DNA of 64,000 nucleotides from Thuidium tamariscinum (Eukaryota; Streptophyta; Bryopsida; Hypnales; Thuidiaceae), in the NCBI GenBank assembly GCA_947034885.2, contig OX344754.2, positions 7,013,001 through 7,077,000 on the forward strand. The letters are read 5' to 3'. The notes beneath the pieces are model-generated. The model searched no databases. It was not told the DNA's origin and saw nothing but the letters and a program-made list of their open reading frames with translations. The translations under genes were made by a program, and so were the position numbers. This document shows, in pieces, positions 36,850-49,544 of this stretch. Numbering within the stretch: the first letter of the stretch is position 1; each line of letters starts with the position of its first letter.

Positions 36850-37150
36850 TTGAATGATTTGGATACAGTTGAGTTATTTGTAAAGTACCCTAAACTAGGG
36901 TTTAAACCCATGAGTTTTGTGAAAAAGCCGGTTGAGTTAAAAAAGTCAAGATAAAAGTGGGTATGAAACTTCTTTTTCCATCAAAATGGTGCCTAAAAAA
37001 GTTTGGTCCCTACTTTTGAAGTTGTGTGACATAAGTATCTTGCAAAAAAGTTTGACGATTCAACTATAGTTGCCTTCTCAACTTCAAAAAAAATCATGCT
37101 CAAAGTAGGGGGGACTTTACAAATAACTCAAATATCCACATCATTTGGAT
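36850..37150. mobile_element. MITE-like element with inverted repeat ends (about 300 bases)
   Basis: The left side has GAGTTATTTGTAAAGTACCC near 36870, and the right side carries its inverse, GGGGGACTTTACAAATAACTC near 37110-37130, with ATTTGGAT/ATCCACATCATTTGG beyond. The exact ends and target duplication were not resolved. Confidence 0.6.
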
Positions 37151-38044
37151 TAAAGTAATGTGGATATTGTATCCAACAAGGTTGCACCGAAAGAGATAGA
37201 TGAAAATTATTTAGTGTATTCTTTCCATTCAACGAAAGGATATTCTATTAAAAATTCTTAAATCCTCACAATTCAAGAACTTTGTATTGGCAAGATTGCT
37301 CTTTATAAGGGGATGCTGACCTTAAGTGATGGTGTAGCTATGCAACTAAATCCAAAAATACTAAACCTATCCTTCAAAGTAGGCTTTGTAGGGTGAATTT
37401 TGTGTCCTATTGGGTAATTGTAAAAGAAAGTCCGTCTATTTTTGCCATCATGTTGATTCTATATTCTTCACACCTCTTGTCTAATTTTGGACCTTTGATT
37501 GTAGATATGAATTAAAAAATTTGAAACATTATTATTTGTGAAAAATAAAAAGTCTTTTGTTTTTTTCAAGAATAAATCTATCTTGCAGGGCCTACTTCAA
37601 GGGATAGGTTTAGGATTCAATGACCTAAACATCCAATACCTAAATAGTATCCAACACCTGAACAAGTAGAAATTCTTATTTGTAATTTGTAAACTTGATA
37701 AAGTATTCAATCTCTAAAACTACCTACCTCCTCAAATGTACATTGTATCTACATGTTGTTTTTTCATTGTACCAACAATGTGCAAGTACTTTATATTTAA
37801 GGTGGTGGATGACCACATTTCAACTCCAAAATTTGTAACTAATTCCACAAAGGTTAAAAAAGAAACCAAATTGGATTATAGATGCCAACACTACTTGTCT
37901 TTCAAGGAAAGTTTATTGAATAGTGTTTCAAGAAGTTTCATCTCCCCCAAATTCAATTTCAGCTATTAAATGGGTGCTTTGTGGACCTCCTACCTTAACA
38001 TCTTTGTTGCCAACATTCATCAACAACTCTCAAGGGAGTTAACT
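37151..38044. other. Intergenic, no gene seen
   Basis: A 77-codon open frame at 37736-37969 has no recognisable motif. It starts in a CTCCTCAAATGTACATTGT phrase shared with the hairpin at about 40405, so it lies in repeat DNA. Confidence 0.4.
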
Positions 38045-38045
38045 A

Positions 38046-38653
38046 AAGGGCAAAACACCCATTCCTGCACCTGTTCCTTGCAGTGGACTGTAGATTCACC
38101 CAAATGCATCAATAGACTTCCCTTAATGTGTTCGCCACATATATGATTGTAATTTACTGACACAACTGAAGGACATATAGGGAAATTTGGTTGGTTGAGT
38201 ACTCATTTTTGTAGGATTCTGTTTTGGGGGCACCTATAGGACGGTTCCACACGTTTAGGGAGCCAACACTTTGAAAATTTGTAGAAATTACATACTATAT
38301 CTGAAAAGTCTAAATTTTTTTTGAATATTCATGATTTTCACTCACTAACACTAGAAAAATATCATTTTTAGAAAACATTGCCTCCAACTATGTTGAATTC
38401 CTTATTTGGACAGTTTTGGGTGTTTCCACTGTAGTAAGTACTCCCTTTGTCCCATTAAAAGCTTCCTAATTAGGCTGATTTACAATCTTTGTACAAAAAA
38501 ATTGAGAAGCTTTTAAGGTGGAAACACCCATTCCCATTCATGTATCCATTCCCGTCCATATGTAGCAGGGGTGTACATTTTTCTTTGAAAAATGTGCACC
38601 TTGCTACATATGGACGGGAATGGATACATGGACGCGAGTGGGTGTTTTGCCCT
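38046..38653. mobile_element. Inverted-repeat element with AAGGGCAAAACACCC ends (about 610 bases)
   Basis: The left end AAGGGCAAAACACCCATTCC and the right end, inward, AAGGGCAAAACACCCACTCG match well. The interior carries the GGACGGTTC/AGAAAAATATCATTTTTAG segment also present near 27660-27860. A TACTCCCTTTGTCCCATTA segment at about 38440 resembles a Stowaway MITE end. There is no protein. Confidence 0.65.
38515..38653. repeat. Hairpin of about 67-base arms at the right end
   Basis: Arms meet around TTCTTTG near 38582-38587. Both contain CCGTCCATATGTAGCA or its inverse and GTATCCATTCCCG. The outer part of the right arm is the terminal repeat of the larger element, so the left arm looks like a second, inverted copy of the same end. 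Confidence 0.78.
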
Positions 38654-39127
38654 TAGTTGGATAGAGGAGAGGGAATAATAATCTTTGTTAGGTCTGGCCC
38701 ATTTTAGGATTTTAAATTTTAAATCCACAGTGAGAATCAAATCTCTTTTAGCCGGCGCTGACCCACTCTCACTGCTACTTGAGACAGTTGAGAGTGTTGT
38801 TTTTTACAGTACATATCACAAAATTGGGGACAGTACGTAAGTTTTGAAATTTGAAATTTCATGTACCATTATCCTATCACACAATCCAAAGTGTAATATA
38901 GGAGAGGGCTCTGAAATCGCCCAGGCTTTTGCAACCATCCAGTAGGAGGCTGTGAAATGGAACTTGATTAGTTGATTGTGGGTAAATGAATTTCCAATTA
39001 CATTGGAGCATGATAAGAGTTTTTTTTTTCTTCTTCAATGGATGGTTTCAGAGCCACAGTGGCTTTATTCTCAACTAAGTGAATAAAATAATTAAGTCTT
39101 GATAATTGAACTCCTTTCTTGTAAGTG
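38654..39127. other. Intergenic, no gene seen
   Basis: A somewhat less AT-rich stretch without exon signals or repeat boundaries. Confidence 0.4.
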
Positions 39128-39131
39128 TTAA

Positions 39132-39894
39132 GGTAGAAGGCTCAGAAACCGCTCATCTAAGGGCTGGTTTGCATTTTTACAGTATTTCTTTAGACGGGAA
39201 CATTTTTAGCTCATTTTTCAGACCAAGAAAAATTGATGGAAAATCTAGCCCAAGTGGTTTCATATTTTTTGAAACATTATTGAATTACTTATGAATTTTC
39301 AAAGGAGATGTGTCCTAGGTCCCTATTTATGTTCTTAGGTCCTTCATATACTGTTCACTTGCAATTCTAAAGAAAAATGGGGAAAGCAAAGACAATGATT
39401 GGCTCTTGCAATAAAGAATGCTTTTTCCTTCACTTCATTCAATGACTCGTGAGGTCAATTTATAAACTGCACCATGTCCATTCTACAACCAGTTATAGGG
39501 GCGGTTCTTAATGCCCGAACTGTTTTTGAGCCCTCTACCTTACAAAATCTGAAATAATGATGAATTCAAGCATTTAGGAAGGAACGCATTTAGAAATGAC
39601 CTTGATTACTTTTTCCATGTTGCAATGCTAGTTCTTGAACAAAGCCAGATTTATTTCCAAACTGTGCATGTATGAGTTTGTGAGGCCTACTCATCACAAA
39701 TAGGACCCTATGCCAGACTATGTTTGAAAATTCATAACTAATTCAATAATGCTTCAAAAAATATGAAACAACTTGTGTTGGATTCTTAGAATATTTTTCT
39801 TTGACAAAAAAATAAGTTCAAAACATTTGCATGAAAAGAAATACATGAAAAAGGGAGATCAGCTTTTAAATGAGCGGTTTTTGAGCCTCCTCCC
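39132..39894. mobile_element. TTAA-flanked inverted-repeat element of a second type (763 bases)
   Basis: The left end GGTAGAAGGCTCAGAAACCG and the right end, inward, GGGAGGAGGCTCAAAAACCG lie between TTAA at 39128-39131 and 39895-39898. A third, internal copy of the end occurs inverted near 39505-39533 (TTTTTGAGCCCTCTACC). The ends start GG rather than CCCC, so this is a different family from copies A-G; TTAA may be the target duplication or coincidence. Confidence 0.62.
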
Positions 39895-39898
39895 TTAA

Positions 39899-40989
39899 AG
39901 TACTACAACATGCTTTAACCCTTGAGCGCCCAAGGTGAATCTGGAAAGCAAGCCACAAACTGCCATTCAAGTACAATCCAAAAGATGTGGCTTAGTTTAG
40001 TTTTTTTTCATTTTATTTTATTGTGGAGCTCCAAATCCCAACATTCATCCATATATTGCATAGAAAATATATTATTAGCACATAATACATATCTATCATT
40101 CTATTTTCATCCATTTTTTTTCCTATAAGCTTGGTAATAGGCCAAAAAATTTGGAGCAATTTTGCACCAAATCACCAGAACCCCCCCCCCCCTAATGTAG
40201 ATGTCACAAAAAGGAGATCTAGAAAGCATCCATCTAAGAGTTGAAACTAAATTTTTGAGAGGTGAAATTTCTTGAATTATTTTTCAATAAATTTTCCTTG
40301 AAAGACAAGTAGAATTGGCATCAAATCCAAGTTGTTTCATATCTTTTGGAGCTCTATGGAGTTAGTTATGAAATTTTGAAGTCAAAATGGCATAGGACTC
40401 TAAAACTGCCCACTCCTCAAATGTACATTGTTTGTACGTTCTTGTTAAGATGAAAAAGGAATATATACAAACAATGTACATTTGAGAAGGTGGATGGTTT
40501 TCAAGCCTGAGCAGTTTTGTAACTTCTTCCCCTATTCCAAATCAAGGAGTCATGCCCAACTTACAAGGTGTACTATTTTAGACTAGGAAGGGTACTCAAT
40601 TTTAGAATGTGTGTTTTCTTTTCTTTTCAAGTTAATGACACATAAGGTCATGATATATGTTCCAAATTGTCCCAAAGTGCATAAGAAGTAGTGAGTGGGA
40701 AAGTAGTTCAACTAAGATCCGAATTAGAAGACTTTAGACATTGATTATGGATTCAAAAGACAAAGTTTGTAGTAATTTCAATTTCAGCCAAAAAATGACA
40801 AAAAAAAATGACAATCTCGGTATTTCTTATCATTCTATATATGAAATTTTCCACTACCTCAAATCACTCTTCATCTCTTATGAAATCGCTAAAATGATTA
40901 GATATAGGTAATTCTACCTTATAATAGTCAAAGGTATCTTGGAAAGAGGATAAATGTGGAGATGTATGTAAAGTTAAGATGGCGATTTA
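39899..40989. other. Intergenic with a lone family end and a hairpin
   Basis: TTAACCCTTGAGCGCCCAAG at 39915 is a left end of the CCCCT family without a visible partner. A run of 13 C lies at about 40182-40194. A hairpin near 40405-40489 has arms CTCCTCAAATGTACATTGT and its near inverse ACAATGTACATTTGAGAAGG. No gene is seen. Confidence 0.5.
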
Positions 40990-41880
40990 GGATCAATGAT
41001 AGATTTTGAAGGGCCCGCATTATTGGAATTGGAGCATCTAAGGTAGAACGACCAATTTGGACAAAAAGACCCATTCCAAATACCTAGGAGTTGACCCATC
41101 AAAGTCTTGCATCAACCCACATGGCAATTTTTTTGTAAAATTAAGATCGAGCCTACATTGGATTGAATTAGTGGCCATAATCAATATCTAAACTTAGTTT
41201 GAAGGTGATTGAAACTACAAGAAGAACTTCCACCTTTTGAATGTGAATTCATTATAAGAAGTGATTTTTTTAGACCTTCATATTGTATGCATGTTAGGAA
41301 GTATTGCAACTAATTTAGGTGAGGGAAATGGCTATTATGGAAGAACTTCTTGTTGGTTTGGGGGTAGTCTAAAAACTTTTTAGGCTCTATAGACAACACA
41401 CTTCAAAAATACATAACAAATTCACACTTTGTTAAAAAATATAGTTTCTATTGCACTTGCCATGTCTCATATTTGTTGAAAAAATACAATATTATAGTCA
41501 TTGCATGAAGATTGAGTAATAATTTCACTCACAATGGAATGTTCTACCTCACCATAAAATAACATTTTTTCATAGGTAGAGTAGAATTATTAGTGAAAGG
41601 CCAAAAAATTAGAATACATGCCAATAAAAATTTCTTGGCTCAAAGGTAAGTATTGAGGAAGAGAAGAAAAAACTGAATAATGATTGGTAAAATAGAACAA
41701 CTTATTATAAAATGTATTAGGGTGTCATTCACTTTTGAAATGTGATGAGGTTTGGCCTTGTAAAGGGCCGTTTTGGGCTAGTGCCCCTTGCTGTTCCTAC
41801 AACAATGAAGGAATGGTTAATTGCTATCAGTTGTTACGAATAAAATAAAATAAAATTGGCCATTGAAATTGAAAAAAAAG
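40990..41880. repeat. Dispersed repeat, related to 22959-23660
   Basis: It shares the order of phrases with the region right of copy D on the same strand. No termini or coding sequence were found. Confidence 0.48.
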
Positions 41881-42142
41881 TAAAAAAAAAATTTGACGTG
41901 GTCATTGCTCGACTACATCAACTTTCTACAATTATGTAGTTCCCTCAGTTCCCCATTGCATGGGAACTTGTAGTCTTCTATTCACCCAAATCTCTTCTAA
42001 TACTTGAACTCATGCAATTTAAATAATATGTTGGAAAGTGAATTGAAAAAAATGTGCAAAAAATAATCAATTTTAATTTTTAAACATTAATATGTTTAAT
42101 TTTTACATTGATAAATTTTTAAACATTGAAAGAAAAATTTAA

Positions 42143-43286
42143 CCCCTGAAGGAACAAAGACCTTTTGGGTTTAGATGACATGAATCAAATCAAGAATCAT
42201 TTGGCCTCATAGATTGCAAGATTTTAATGTTTTAGTTTTAAAGGAGGATGCTAAAATTTTCTAAGAAGCACATTTGGAGGTCAAATTGGATTTTGTAAAC
42301 CTACTTAGGTGAAAAAATTTTAAACTATAAAGTGATTCAAAAGCAGCATACAAAGACATTGGTGAAAGAAAATATCATTCAATTGAATTTTTGTGTCCAC
42401 AAAATGAATTTGAAATGTCAAAAAATAGTTGCAAAAAACACATCTATAGCTAAACCTCTTTCTACTAAATTGCTTCACACTCATTCACAAATTCTTTGAT
42501 TGATATAAAATTTTTAACTACACAAACTAGATTAGTATGTGCAACTATTTTAAATTGTTTTTACAATAAACAAACTCCAAATGAAGAAATAAGTTGCCAA
42601 AGTTCACTATAATCCAAGAATGCATGTCTTATTTTCTTAACTTTTAATTGCTTCCAAACATTCAAAACAACTTGGATGTAAGGTAGGTACACCCAAAAGC
42701 GCCACTTATTCATAATAAGCCTACATCCTGCTATTAATTAGTTCAAATTTTTATGTAGTCTTGTTGGCAAGTGAAAGCATGTTCCAACGCACCAAAGAAT
42801 GCAGGATTTGGATACCGCATGCAAAAATTATTAACAGTCAAAGTTTGTTTCTGAAAGCGCCATCTACAGTCTGTGAACATGACTGATTTCGGAAATGTAT
42901 GTGCACTGTAGATGGCGCATTTAGGAACAGGGCAATTTTGGGTGTACCTACCTTATATGAAATTTTTTCCACAACAACTAAACTTCAAGAGACACATAAA
43001 ACAACAAATTTTATTGAATACTAACATTAGATGAAGGAGATACAAGCCCCAAAATTTACACCCATAAAATGCAATTTGGTGACCTTAAATTGAACCTACG
43101 AACTTCAATTGGCTTTCAAAATTTCAATGCATCTAGGATCAATCTGAAAATTTTATCATACACATTAGAAGAAAGAGTACAAATTTACCAACAAGTTTGA
43201 TTGAACTTGAACATTAGATGCAAAAGTTACAATACTTTGAATTAAACTTCTAAATTGTGTAGACTTTTGGGGGCTCTAATAAGGGA
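42143..43286. mobile_element. TTAA-flanked element, copy G, with a MITE inside
   Basis: TTAA lies at 42139-42142 and 43287-43290. The left end is CCCCTGAAGGAACAAAG; the right end, inward, is TCCCTTATTAGAGCCCCC, so these ends match each other least well. The body is homologous, inverted, to copy B. Without the 277-base MITE at 42679 it is about 867 bases. Confidence 0.68.
42679..42955. mobile_element. MITE with TAAGGTAGGTACACC ends, copy 1 (277 bases)
   Basis: The ends TAAGGTAGGTACACCCAAAA and, inward from the right, TAAGGTAGGTACACCCAAAA are the same. Internally there is a second inverted pair, GCGCCATCTACAGT and ACTGTAGATGGCGC. A second copy is at 58501-58761 in the same orientation, and a fragment lies near 43850-43990. 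It sits inside TTAA copy G. Confidence 0.87.
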
Positions 43287-43290
43287 TTAA

Positions 43291-45040
43291 GTTGCTAATA
43301 GTTTAAGAAATAAATAAATTGGGAATCATTTTCTTGATTGTCAAAATGTTCTCATGAGCAATATAATCATGTTCTAGTTCATGAAATGACTATATATATG
43401 TTTTTTTCCCTTCATTACCTTGAAAATAGAGTTGGGACTTCTTTACCTAAAAAAAAAAGTCTAATTTAAATGTTTTTAATATGCATCAATCTACAAAATA
43501 TTGTTAAATAAAATTAATTAATCTTATTTTCAAATTTGTTTTTAGTTACATTGAAATTGAAAATAGTCATATGATTTATGCAATGTTCATCAAATGATTT
43601 GAAACAAAGCTTTACATGTATTTCTAGGCATATTTAGCATCTATTTTAAAAATCAATCAGAACAAATTGGAGTTATTCAAAAACTTAAAGTAGTCTCTTT
43701 AATTTGTTATGGATTAAACACTATAATCTTGTAATTAATTAGGCTTTCTACTTTAATGTTTTAGTTTTAAATATTGTAGATAGGTATCAAGAAATGTAAT
43801 GTGTGAATTTACAATAAAATTGTTTGTTTTTAAGTGGTTCATAGTTATTATAACTAGATTGAATAAATTTTTATATATTCTTATTGGTAACTAAGAAGAA
43901 GTTCTAGTGCACCAAAGAATGTAACATTTGGATAACATATATAGTAGTTATGAATAGCCAATGTTTTTTCTAGTAGATATTCTAAAAGCATGTCTTCAAC
44001 AATAGGTATATATTCATTTATAAAATATACATAAAGTGTAAATGTGTTGAAGAGTTACATTTAGGCATGGTGCAATGTGGAATGTGCCTTCCTAACCCTC
44101 AACTAATACAAAGAAAATAACATAATGTTCTATGTTTCTTCTAGTAAAATCCTAGTTGAGAACCATTTCTTTATTGTGAAATGAATTTTTCTTTATCCAA
44201 AAAACCAAAACTAATGAAAGATTGTTGTTCTTTATTGCTTGAGCTGATGAATGAAGAACCTAGAGAAAATAGAGTAAAATAAAATATAAGAACAATAGAA
44301 ACTAAGGTAGGGCGTTAAAAAAATCTAGACTTTGCAGATTGCCATTAGATTATTGTTATAGCACTGCAATTACAAAAAATAAAAATAAAAACTTGGGAAA
44401 TGATGTGGCACTACTAATGCCATGTCAAATTGGCAGTTTAAAAAATTAAAAAATTATCAAATATTTATTATTATCATTATTATTTTCTATTTGCATTGAG
44501 GCTGGAAATCAAAGAAAAGTTAATGGCCCATTACACAGTTCCTTTTCTTATAATGTTTACATATAAAGTTTGGTATGTAGAAAAAATACTAAAAGACAAA
44601 ATATTTCCATTGATCATTAGTATGCATGGAAGTAGGAAAAAAAACTCTATTGACATTAGGCAAATGACTTTGGAAATTTATTCTTTATTCATACAACTGA
44701 CTAAAAATTTAAAACCAACTGCATTGAATCTATCATCCATTTGCTAACAAGGCTACGCAATTTTTCCCTGAAGAACCAATATTGAATTACTAGTTTAGAA
44801 AAAAATGTGCATTTCTAGATGTATATATCCTAAGGAAAAGAAAAGAAAATATTCTCTAGACATCTTAAAGGTATTTCAATTGTTTATTAAAAATTTCCAA
44901 AAATTATCACACTATCTTTTAAGGCATTTCAATTGCTTATTGAAAATTTCCAAAAATTATCTCATTATCTTTAGGGTTTAATGTAAGATCCCTGTAAAAA
45001 ATCATCAAAGTATCAATCACCTAAAGCTGCTCACCTTTAG
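43291..45040. other. AT-rich intergenic, no gene seen
   Basis: It contains a fragment of the TAAGGTAGGTACACC MITE interior near 43850-43990 (GTGCACCAAAGAATGTAA, ATTTGGATA). Two 55-base related segments near 44875 and 44925 (TTTCAATTG.TTATT.AAAATTTCC) form a short tandem duplication. An 83-codon open frame at 44496-44747 has no motif. Confidence 0.45.
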
Positions 45041-46986
45041 GTGGGAACGTGACGGCTCTTTCCTTTTTTTCAAACTTCAAATTCTGTCTTATTTCCGTAC
45101 CTTACGTCGCCATGGCCGGCGGCAGGTTGAATACACATCCCCTACAGAACCGGGCGCGCTGCCAGCCCGGCCCGGCCCGGCCCGGCGCGCCTCGCAAAGC
45201 CAAAATGAATGCAACCCCCGCACCACCAAAGCTCGCAGACATACAGAATCAAACAGAGCTCCCGAGCAATCCCTCCCACCCTTCTATCCTTCAAACCAGA
45301 TGCAATTCTGACAATTCCAATGACTCTCGCTTTGAAATTAATGGCACGGTGAGCAAACATTCTGGCAGCAGCAGAACGGAGCCCCTGTCGTGACGGTTGC
45401 GAAATCAAATCCGAAATCAAACGGTATAGCGATTTTGGCCAGGGGATTCATCAGAGCGGACTGAGGAGGTTGTCGAGAATGTCTGTGCTATTGAGAGCTC
45501 TTGGTGCAATGAATGATTATTGTTTGTGTGCTGAGTTTGGATTCTTTGGGACGGTCTTTTTGAGAAGAATGTGATCGGAGGTGAGGGGGTTTGAATGTGA
45601 AGTGGAATTGATTGAATGTGGCGTGTGGGAGCTGAATCAGTGGCATGCAGGGGAAGTAAGTTGTGTGTGGTGGCGTAGGAGGGAGAGACGGTGCAGTTAG
45701 GATTGATTTGGAGTATATTTGATTTAGGACAATGCGAGGGACGATGAAATGAGGATGTGAGTGAGTGGGAAGGGCGGGTGTGAGGGAAGGAGGGAAGGTT
45801 GGATTGAGAATATGTAATGAGGACAGTGCATGGAAGCGGGGGTTTCTGTCCAATGTTTTTGAGGAGTGACTTGGTATCGGACTGGGCGTTGTCTTGGAGG
45901 CGTTAAGTTACAGGATGAGAATGGGACGGATTGATGTGACTGGTTTCCTGGAGGGGAGAGGGAGGTGGTTATGGGGTTAGGGTTGAGAAGTGAAGTGTTG
46001 GTGCGATGAGTGAGTGTTTTTGTGTAGAAGAATGAAGGAAGTTTGAATGCGTTTTGTGCAGTGCCGATATTTCCTTGAGAAGAGAAGCGTTTTTGTTGAG
46101 TGTTCGAGAGGTTGAGTGTCGTGTTGACATCACCAATGCGATTGCAGGTCGGAGCTTAGGAGGAGGGAATCTGGTGCTTGTGAGCTGAGACAATGGAGAG
46201 GTTTGTGACTGGCGTAGGGATTGAGAGATGGAATGGAGGTGCGCGAAGGATTGGTTTGGAGTATATATGTGACTCAGGAATATGCAATGGATTTGAGTGA
46301 GTGAATTTTGACTTCAGGGAGTACTTCGAAGGAAGACAATGCAATGGGCGCAGAAGTAATGAGTTGAAGGAGGGCTGGAGGTTTCAGACTATGGTTGTCT
46401 TGTAGTTTTCCTTGGACGACCGGCACTGGGGAACTATTGGAACTTTTTGAAGCCAAATTCTGGTCATCCGCAATGGTAGATTGCGAGTATCGGGTTCTTA
46501 TGGCAATGGTGTACGAAAGAGTTCTGTCTTTCAGTGCATAGTGCAGTGGTGTATGTTCTCGGTCACGGTTAATGACTGTAAAAGTTTCGGTAACCCGGAT
46601 CATATGTGCTGGAATGTGGCGAATGATTTTCAAGTATCCCGACTGAGGAGCTTTCGTCATTCGTGGGTATTTTTGTCACCTGCGGTTTGATCACGATAGG
46701 GATAAACAGGTCCTGCATCTTCTTGATTGAGCGGTTCAGTGCTGCAAGGATTTCTCTCTAGCAGAAGAGAAAGGATCGAGTATGGTAACAATCATGCGAT
46801 GCGTTCATATCATCTGAACATCATGAAGGCCGGAATCACGAGGGGCCTTTACTAGTCGGTTGTCTTGTAAAGGGTGGGCAGCGGTTTGTTAGCAGAAGAC
46901 ATTATCGGCAACTAATCCCTCAGCAACATGGCAAGAGTTGCTATTCCCGTCTATATCTTCCCCGATAGTCGAAGTGAAGATTGCCA
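45041..46986 (+). promoter_or_regulatory. GC-rich promoter and leader region of the gene at 46987
   Basis: An abrupt shift to GC- and CpG-rich DNA occurs at about 45040, with a GGCCC repeat at about 45158-45183. A plus-strand frame from ATG at 45111 is open to 45393 and could be an upstream ORF in the leader. From 45400 to 46900 the plus strand is purine- and GT-rich, and long minus-strand open frames there are low-complexity Pro/Ser/His shadows. I infer promoter, 5' UTR and perhaps a leader intron. No splice sites can be fixed from sequence alone. Confidence 0.45.
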
Positions 46987-49544
46987 ATGAAGCGAGCAAT
47001 GGAGTATGTTCGCTGGCAGTTGGATAACTGGTGGACGCAAAATCATGGAGGAGACTGGTCGATCTATACAGTCTCCATGAAGATTGCTCATTTCCTGTGC
47101 CGATCGTGGAAGCGCGGTGCATTTCTTCTGCTGGTATTGGCGTTGTTGCCAATTATGTTTTCCTTAATAGTGTTCTTAAGCTTCGTCGGGTTCATTTGCG
47201 CAGTCCCTCTTCTCTTTGGAGCCGTCACTTTCTACTTGTTCCGTAACTTCTCCTTTCCCTTGAGCTTTACCGACTTCATTTATCCTTCCTTTTGCCCATC
47301 CGAAAGTCTTAGAGCAGGTTCTCAGGCTGCTGAAGAGGGTGTGCTTCACAGTTCACCTTTTGATGTTCAAGAGGTTGGAATCAGGCAAGGTGGAACTCTG
47401 TTAAAATCTCCTGCCGAAGCAGATGCTAAGGAAGTCCCGAGAAGAGCGTTCGATGCTAAGACTATTTTGCATCTGGATTTTGAACTTCGTGGGAATGAGA
47501 GAGTTGAAGCAGATAATCGTGAGTATCAAAATTCGCAGAAGCTCGTTCATCCCTCTGAAGCTAGTCATGAATCCGGCGTTGGATCTACTTCATCTGTGAC
47601 TAGTCCTAATATTGTATTCCAAGTTCGTGGACCTACACGTCTTCTGCCACAAGCCAAGTTGAAAGCTCAGTACGAGCGTCGGGAAGACGAGGAAAGTTGG
47701 TCTGTAGATGGAAGTACGGGTGAATTTCGGGTGGATGCCCTTAAGCGCGAAGTTTCAATCGTATCGGGCAATGCGAACTCCAAGTCAGGCCAGCGAGAGA
47801 CACCGACTGGTGGTCTGGTTATTTTGAACGTCTATGGAAAATATCCTAGTGTAGAACCTGTGGTTAGTGAACACACTGCAATCATTCCTCGCAATGGTGA
47901 AACTTCGGGGACACCGGAGCACCGTCGTCGGTATGCTCCTGATGGAAAAGATTGTCGAGCAGGAATCAGAATGTTAACAGGAAATACTGAGGTGATAACT
48001 GGAGGAACATCGTGCTCAAATACGAATACACCAGGCGAAGAAGTCGAGGACTGGACTTTGAGAAGTGATTTCAACGCGTCACATACCTTAAGTTTAGCAA
48101 CAATGTTAAGTGCAGAAGTACTTTGTCACAAGCCTTTAGAGGAGACGGGCACGAATAGCACGCCTGAATCGACCCTGGAACTCTCTACGTGTATAATGGA
48201 GGAATGTACTGAAGCAGCTGTGAAGTCTACTTCTATTCCGTTCGCACATTCAGTGGTCATAATTTCTGAAGCAGATTTCGAACCGGTGATTCATACGGTT
48301 CGTCCGAAGTTTTGGAGAGACGAAGTCGAGGACACGGTATTATCATCCGCAATTGCGAAGGCAGGGTGCATCGAAAATCTGGAGTGTGTCCAAGAAGCAG
48401 AGGTGCACTCAGCATCAGAAACCACGAATTGCGGACAGTCTAAGGAGAAAATGGTTGACGGTGAAATTGAAAGATTTGGTCCATCCCTCAGATTTGCTTC
48501 GCTGTTTCCTTATCAGAGGCGTCTTAGTTTCGGCAATGTACTTGCAGATGCCACATTGTTGAGTCCTGGATGTTCTTTTCCACGAGAAGTACTCGGTGAC
48601 TTGACACCTGATTGTAAGCAACGGTCTGTCAGCACTTCCTTCTCCGACTACACATGGTCGTCAGAATCTTCTGAGCAGGGTTTTGAATTCCTCTCAACTC
48701 AAGAGGCTGCAAATGAGGAATCATGTGCAGATGCTGGTTCAAGTACAGCACCATATGAGGAAGAGAATAAGTTGGAATCAGGTACCGTCTCGGATTCACC
48801 TTCTTTCCCAACTCCCGATCAGTTGACAGAAGATTGGGAAGCACGAAGAAAGAGATGGGAGGAGGAGTCGACGCTAGGAAGATTGGTACCCCTATCTCCG
48901 TACATGGAAACTCATTCGGCGCGCTCTATCTGCAATCCGTTGTTTGAGTTTTCAACTCCATCACCGCCACTCAAAAAGCTCAAAACTCAAGACATGAATC
49001 ACATCTCCAACTCGCCTTCACTGCACACTCGTTTCAGCGAACGACACTCGGCTCTTTCCCAGGGTCCAAGGACACATGCAGGGTCATCAGGTTACACATC
49101 CTCTCCACCCCCACTTAGGCTTCAAAAACGCAAGAGTGACATATACACAAAACTTCTTGATGGTGATGTCTGTAGTCTGGCAACCAATATGACCGATCTT
49201 ACTCTGCTTCATTGACAGAGCGCGCAGAGTCCGAATTTGAAGGCCTACTAGGGTATTGGCGGAGGAGGGAAGAAATGGTTCACTCGTCGACCTTATCACC
49301 AAGACATTCGCTATCGCCTGCAGAGCTTGCACACAGGATACGGGAGGAAATCGACTCTGTTCAAATATTACTTGGTCAGGAAATTTCACGCCAATATTCT
49401 TCGTGGAAAGAAGTAGAGGTTCTGAGTGAGATTGTAGGAATGAAGCTTCCTTATATGGGAGACATCTCAGACATTAGCAAAGCTAGGCAGGGACTGGATC
49501 TCCTGAAAGTTGTTGTCCGTAACAGCTGCGACGTAGACTACTAG
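46987..49544 (+). CDS. Large protein with an N-terminal membrane hairpin, unknown function
   Basis: ATG at 46987 opens a frame of 742 codons to TGA at 49213. A second frame continues to a stop at 49544 with coding character (ELAHRIREEIDSVQILLGQE, SWKEVEVLSEIVG). An intron 49091-49218 (CAG|GTTACA ... TTGACAG|AG) joins the two in phase and gives about 809 residues; a second in-phase donor at 49163 would leave an intron of only 56 bases and 833 residues. Residues about 44-88 are two hydrophobic stretches (FLLLVLALLPIMFSLIVFL, then VGFICAVPLLFGAVTFYLF). The remaining protein is hydrophilic, Ser/Glu-rich and probably disordered, with a basic patch WEARRKRWEEE near residue 620. It is likely anchored in a membrane with a long cytosolic tail. 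I do not recognise the family. Confidence 0.75.

Noticed and set aside
38437..38515. A Stowaway MITE from the TACTCCCTTTGTCCCATT segment
   Set aside because: Only one Stowaway-like end is visible and the other end is missing, so I only mention it within the larger element.
45488..46660. Long minus-strand open frames rich in Pro, Ser and His
   Set aside because: They are antisense to a GT/purine-rich leader of the plus-strand gene; the low-complexity composition explains the open frames and there is no splice or motif support.
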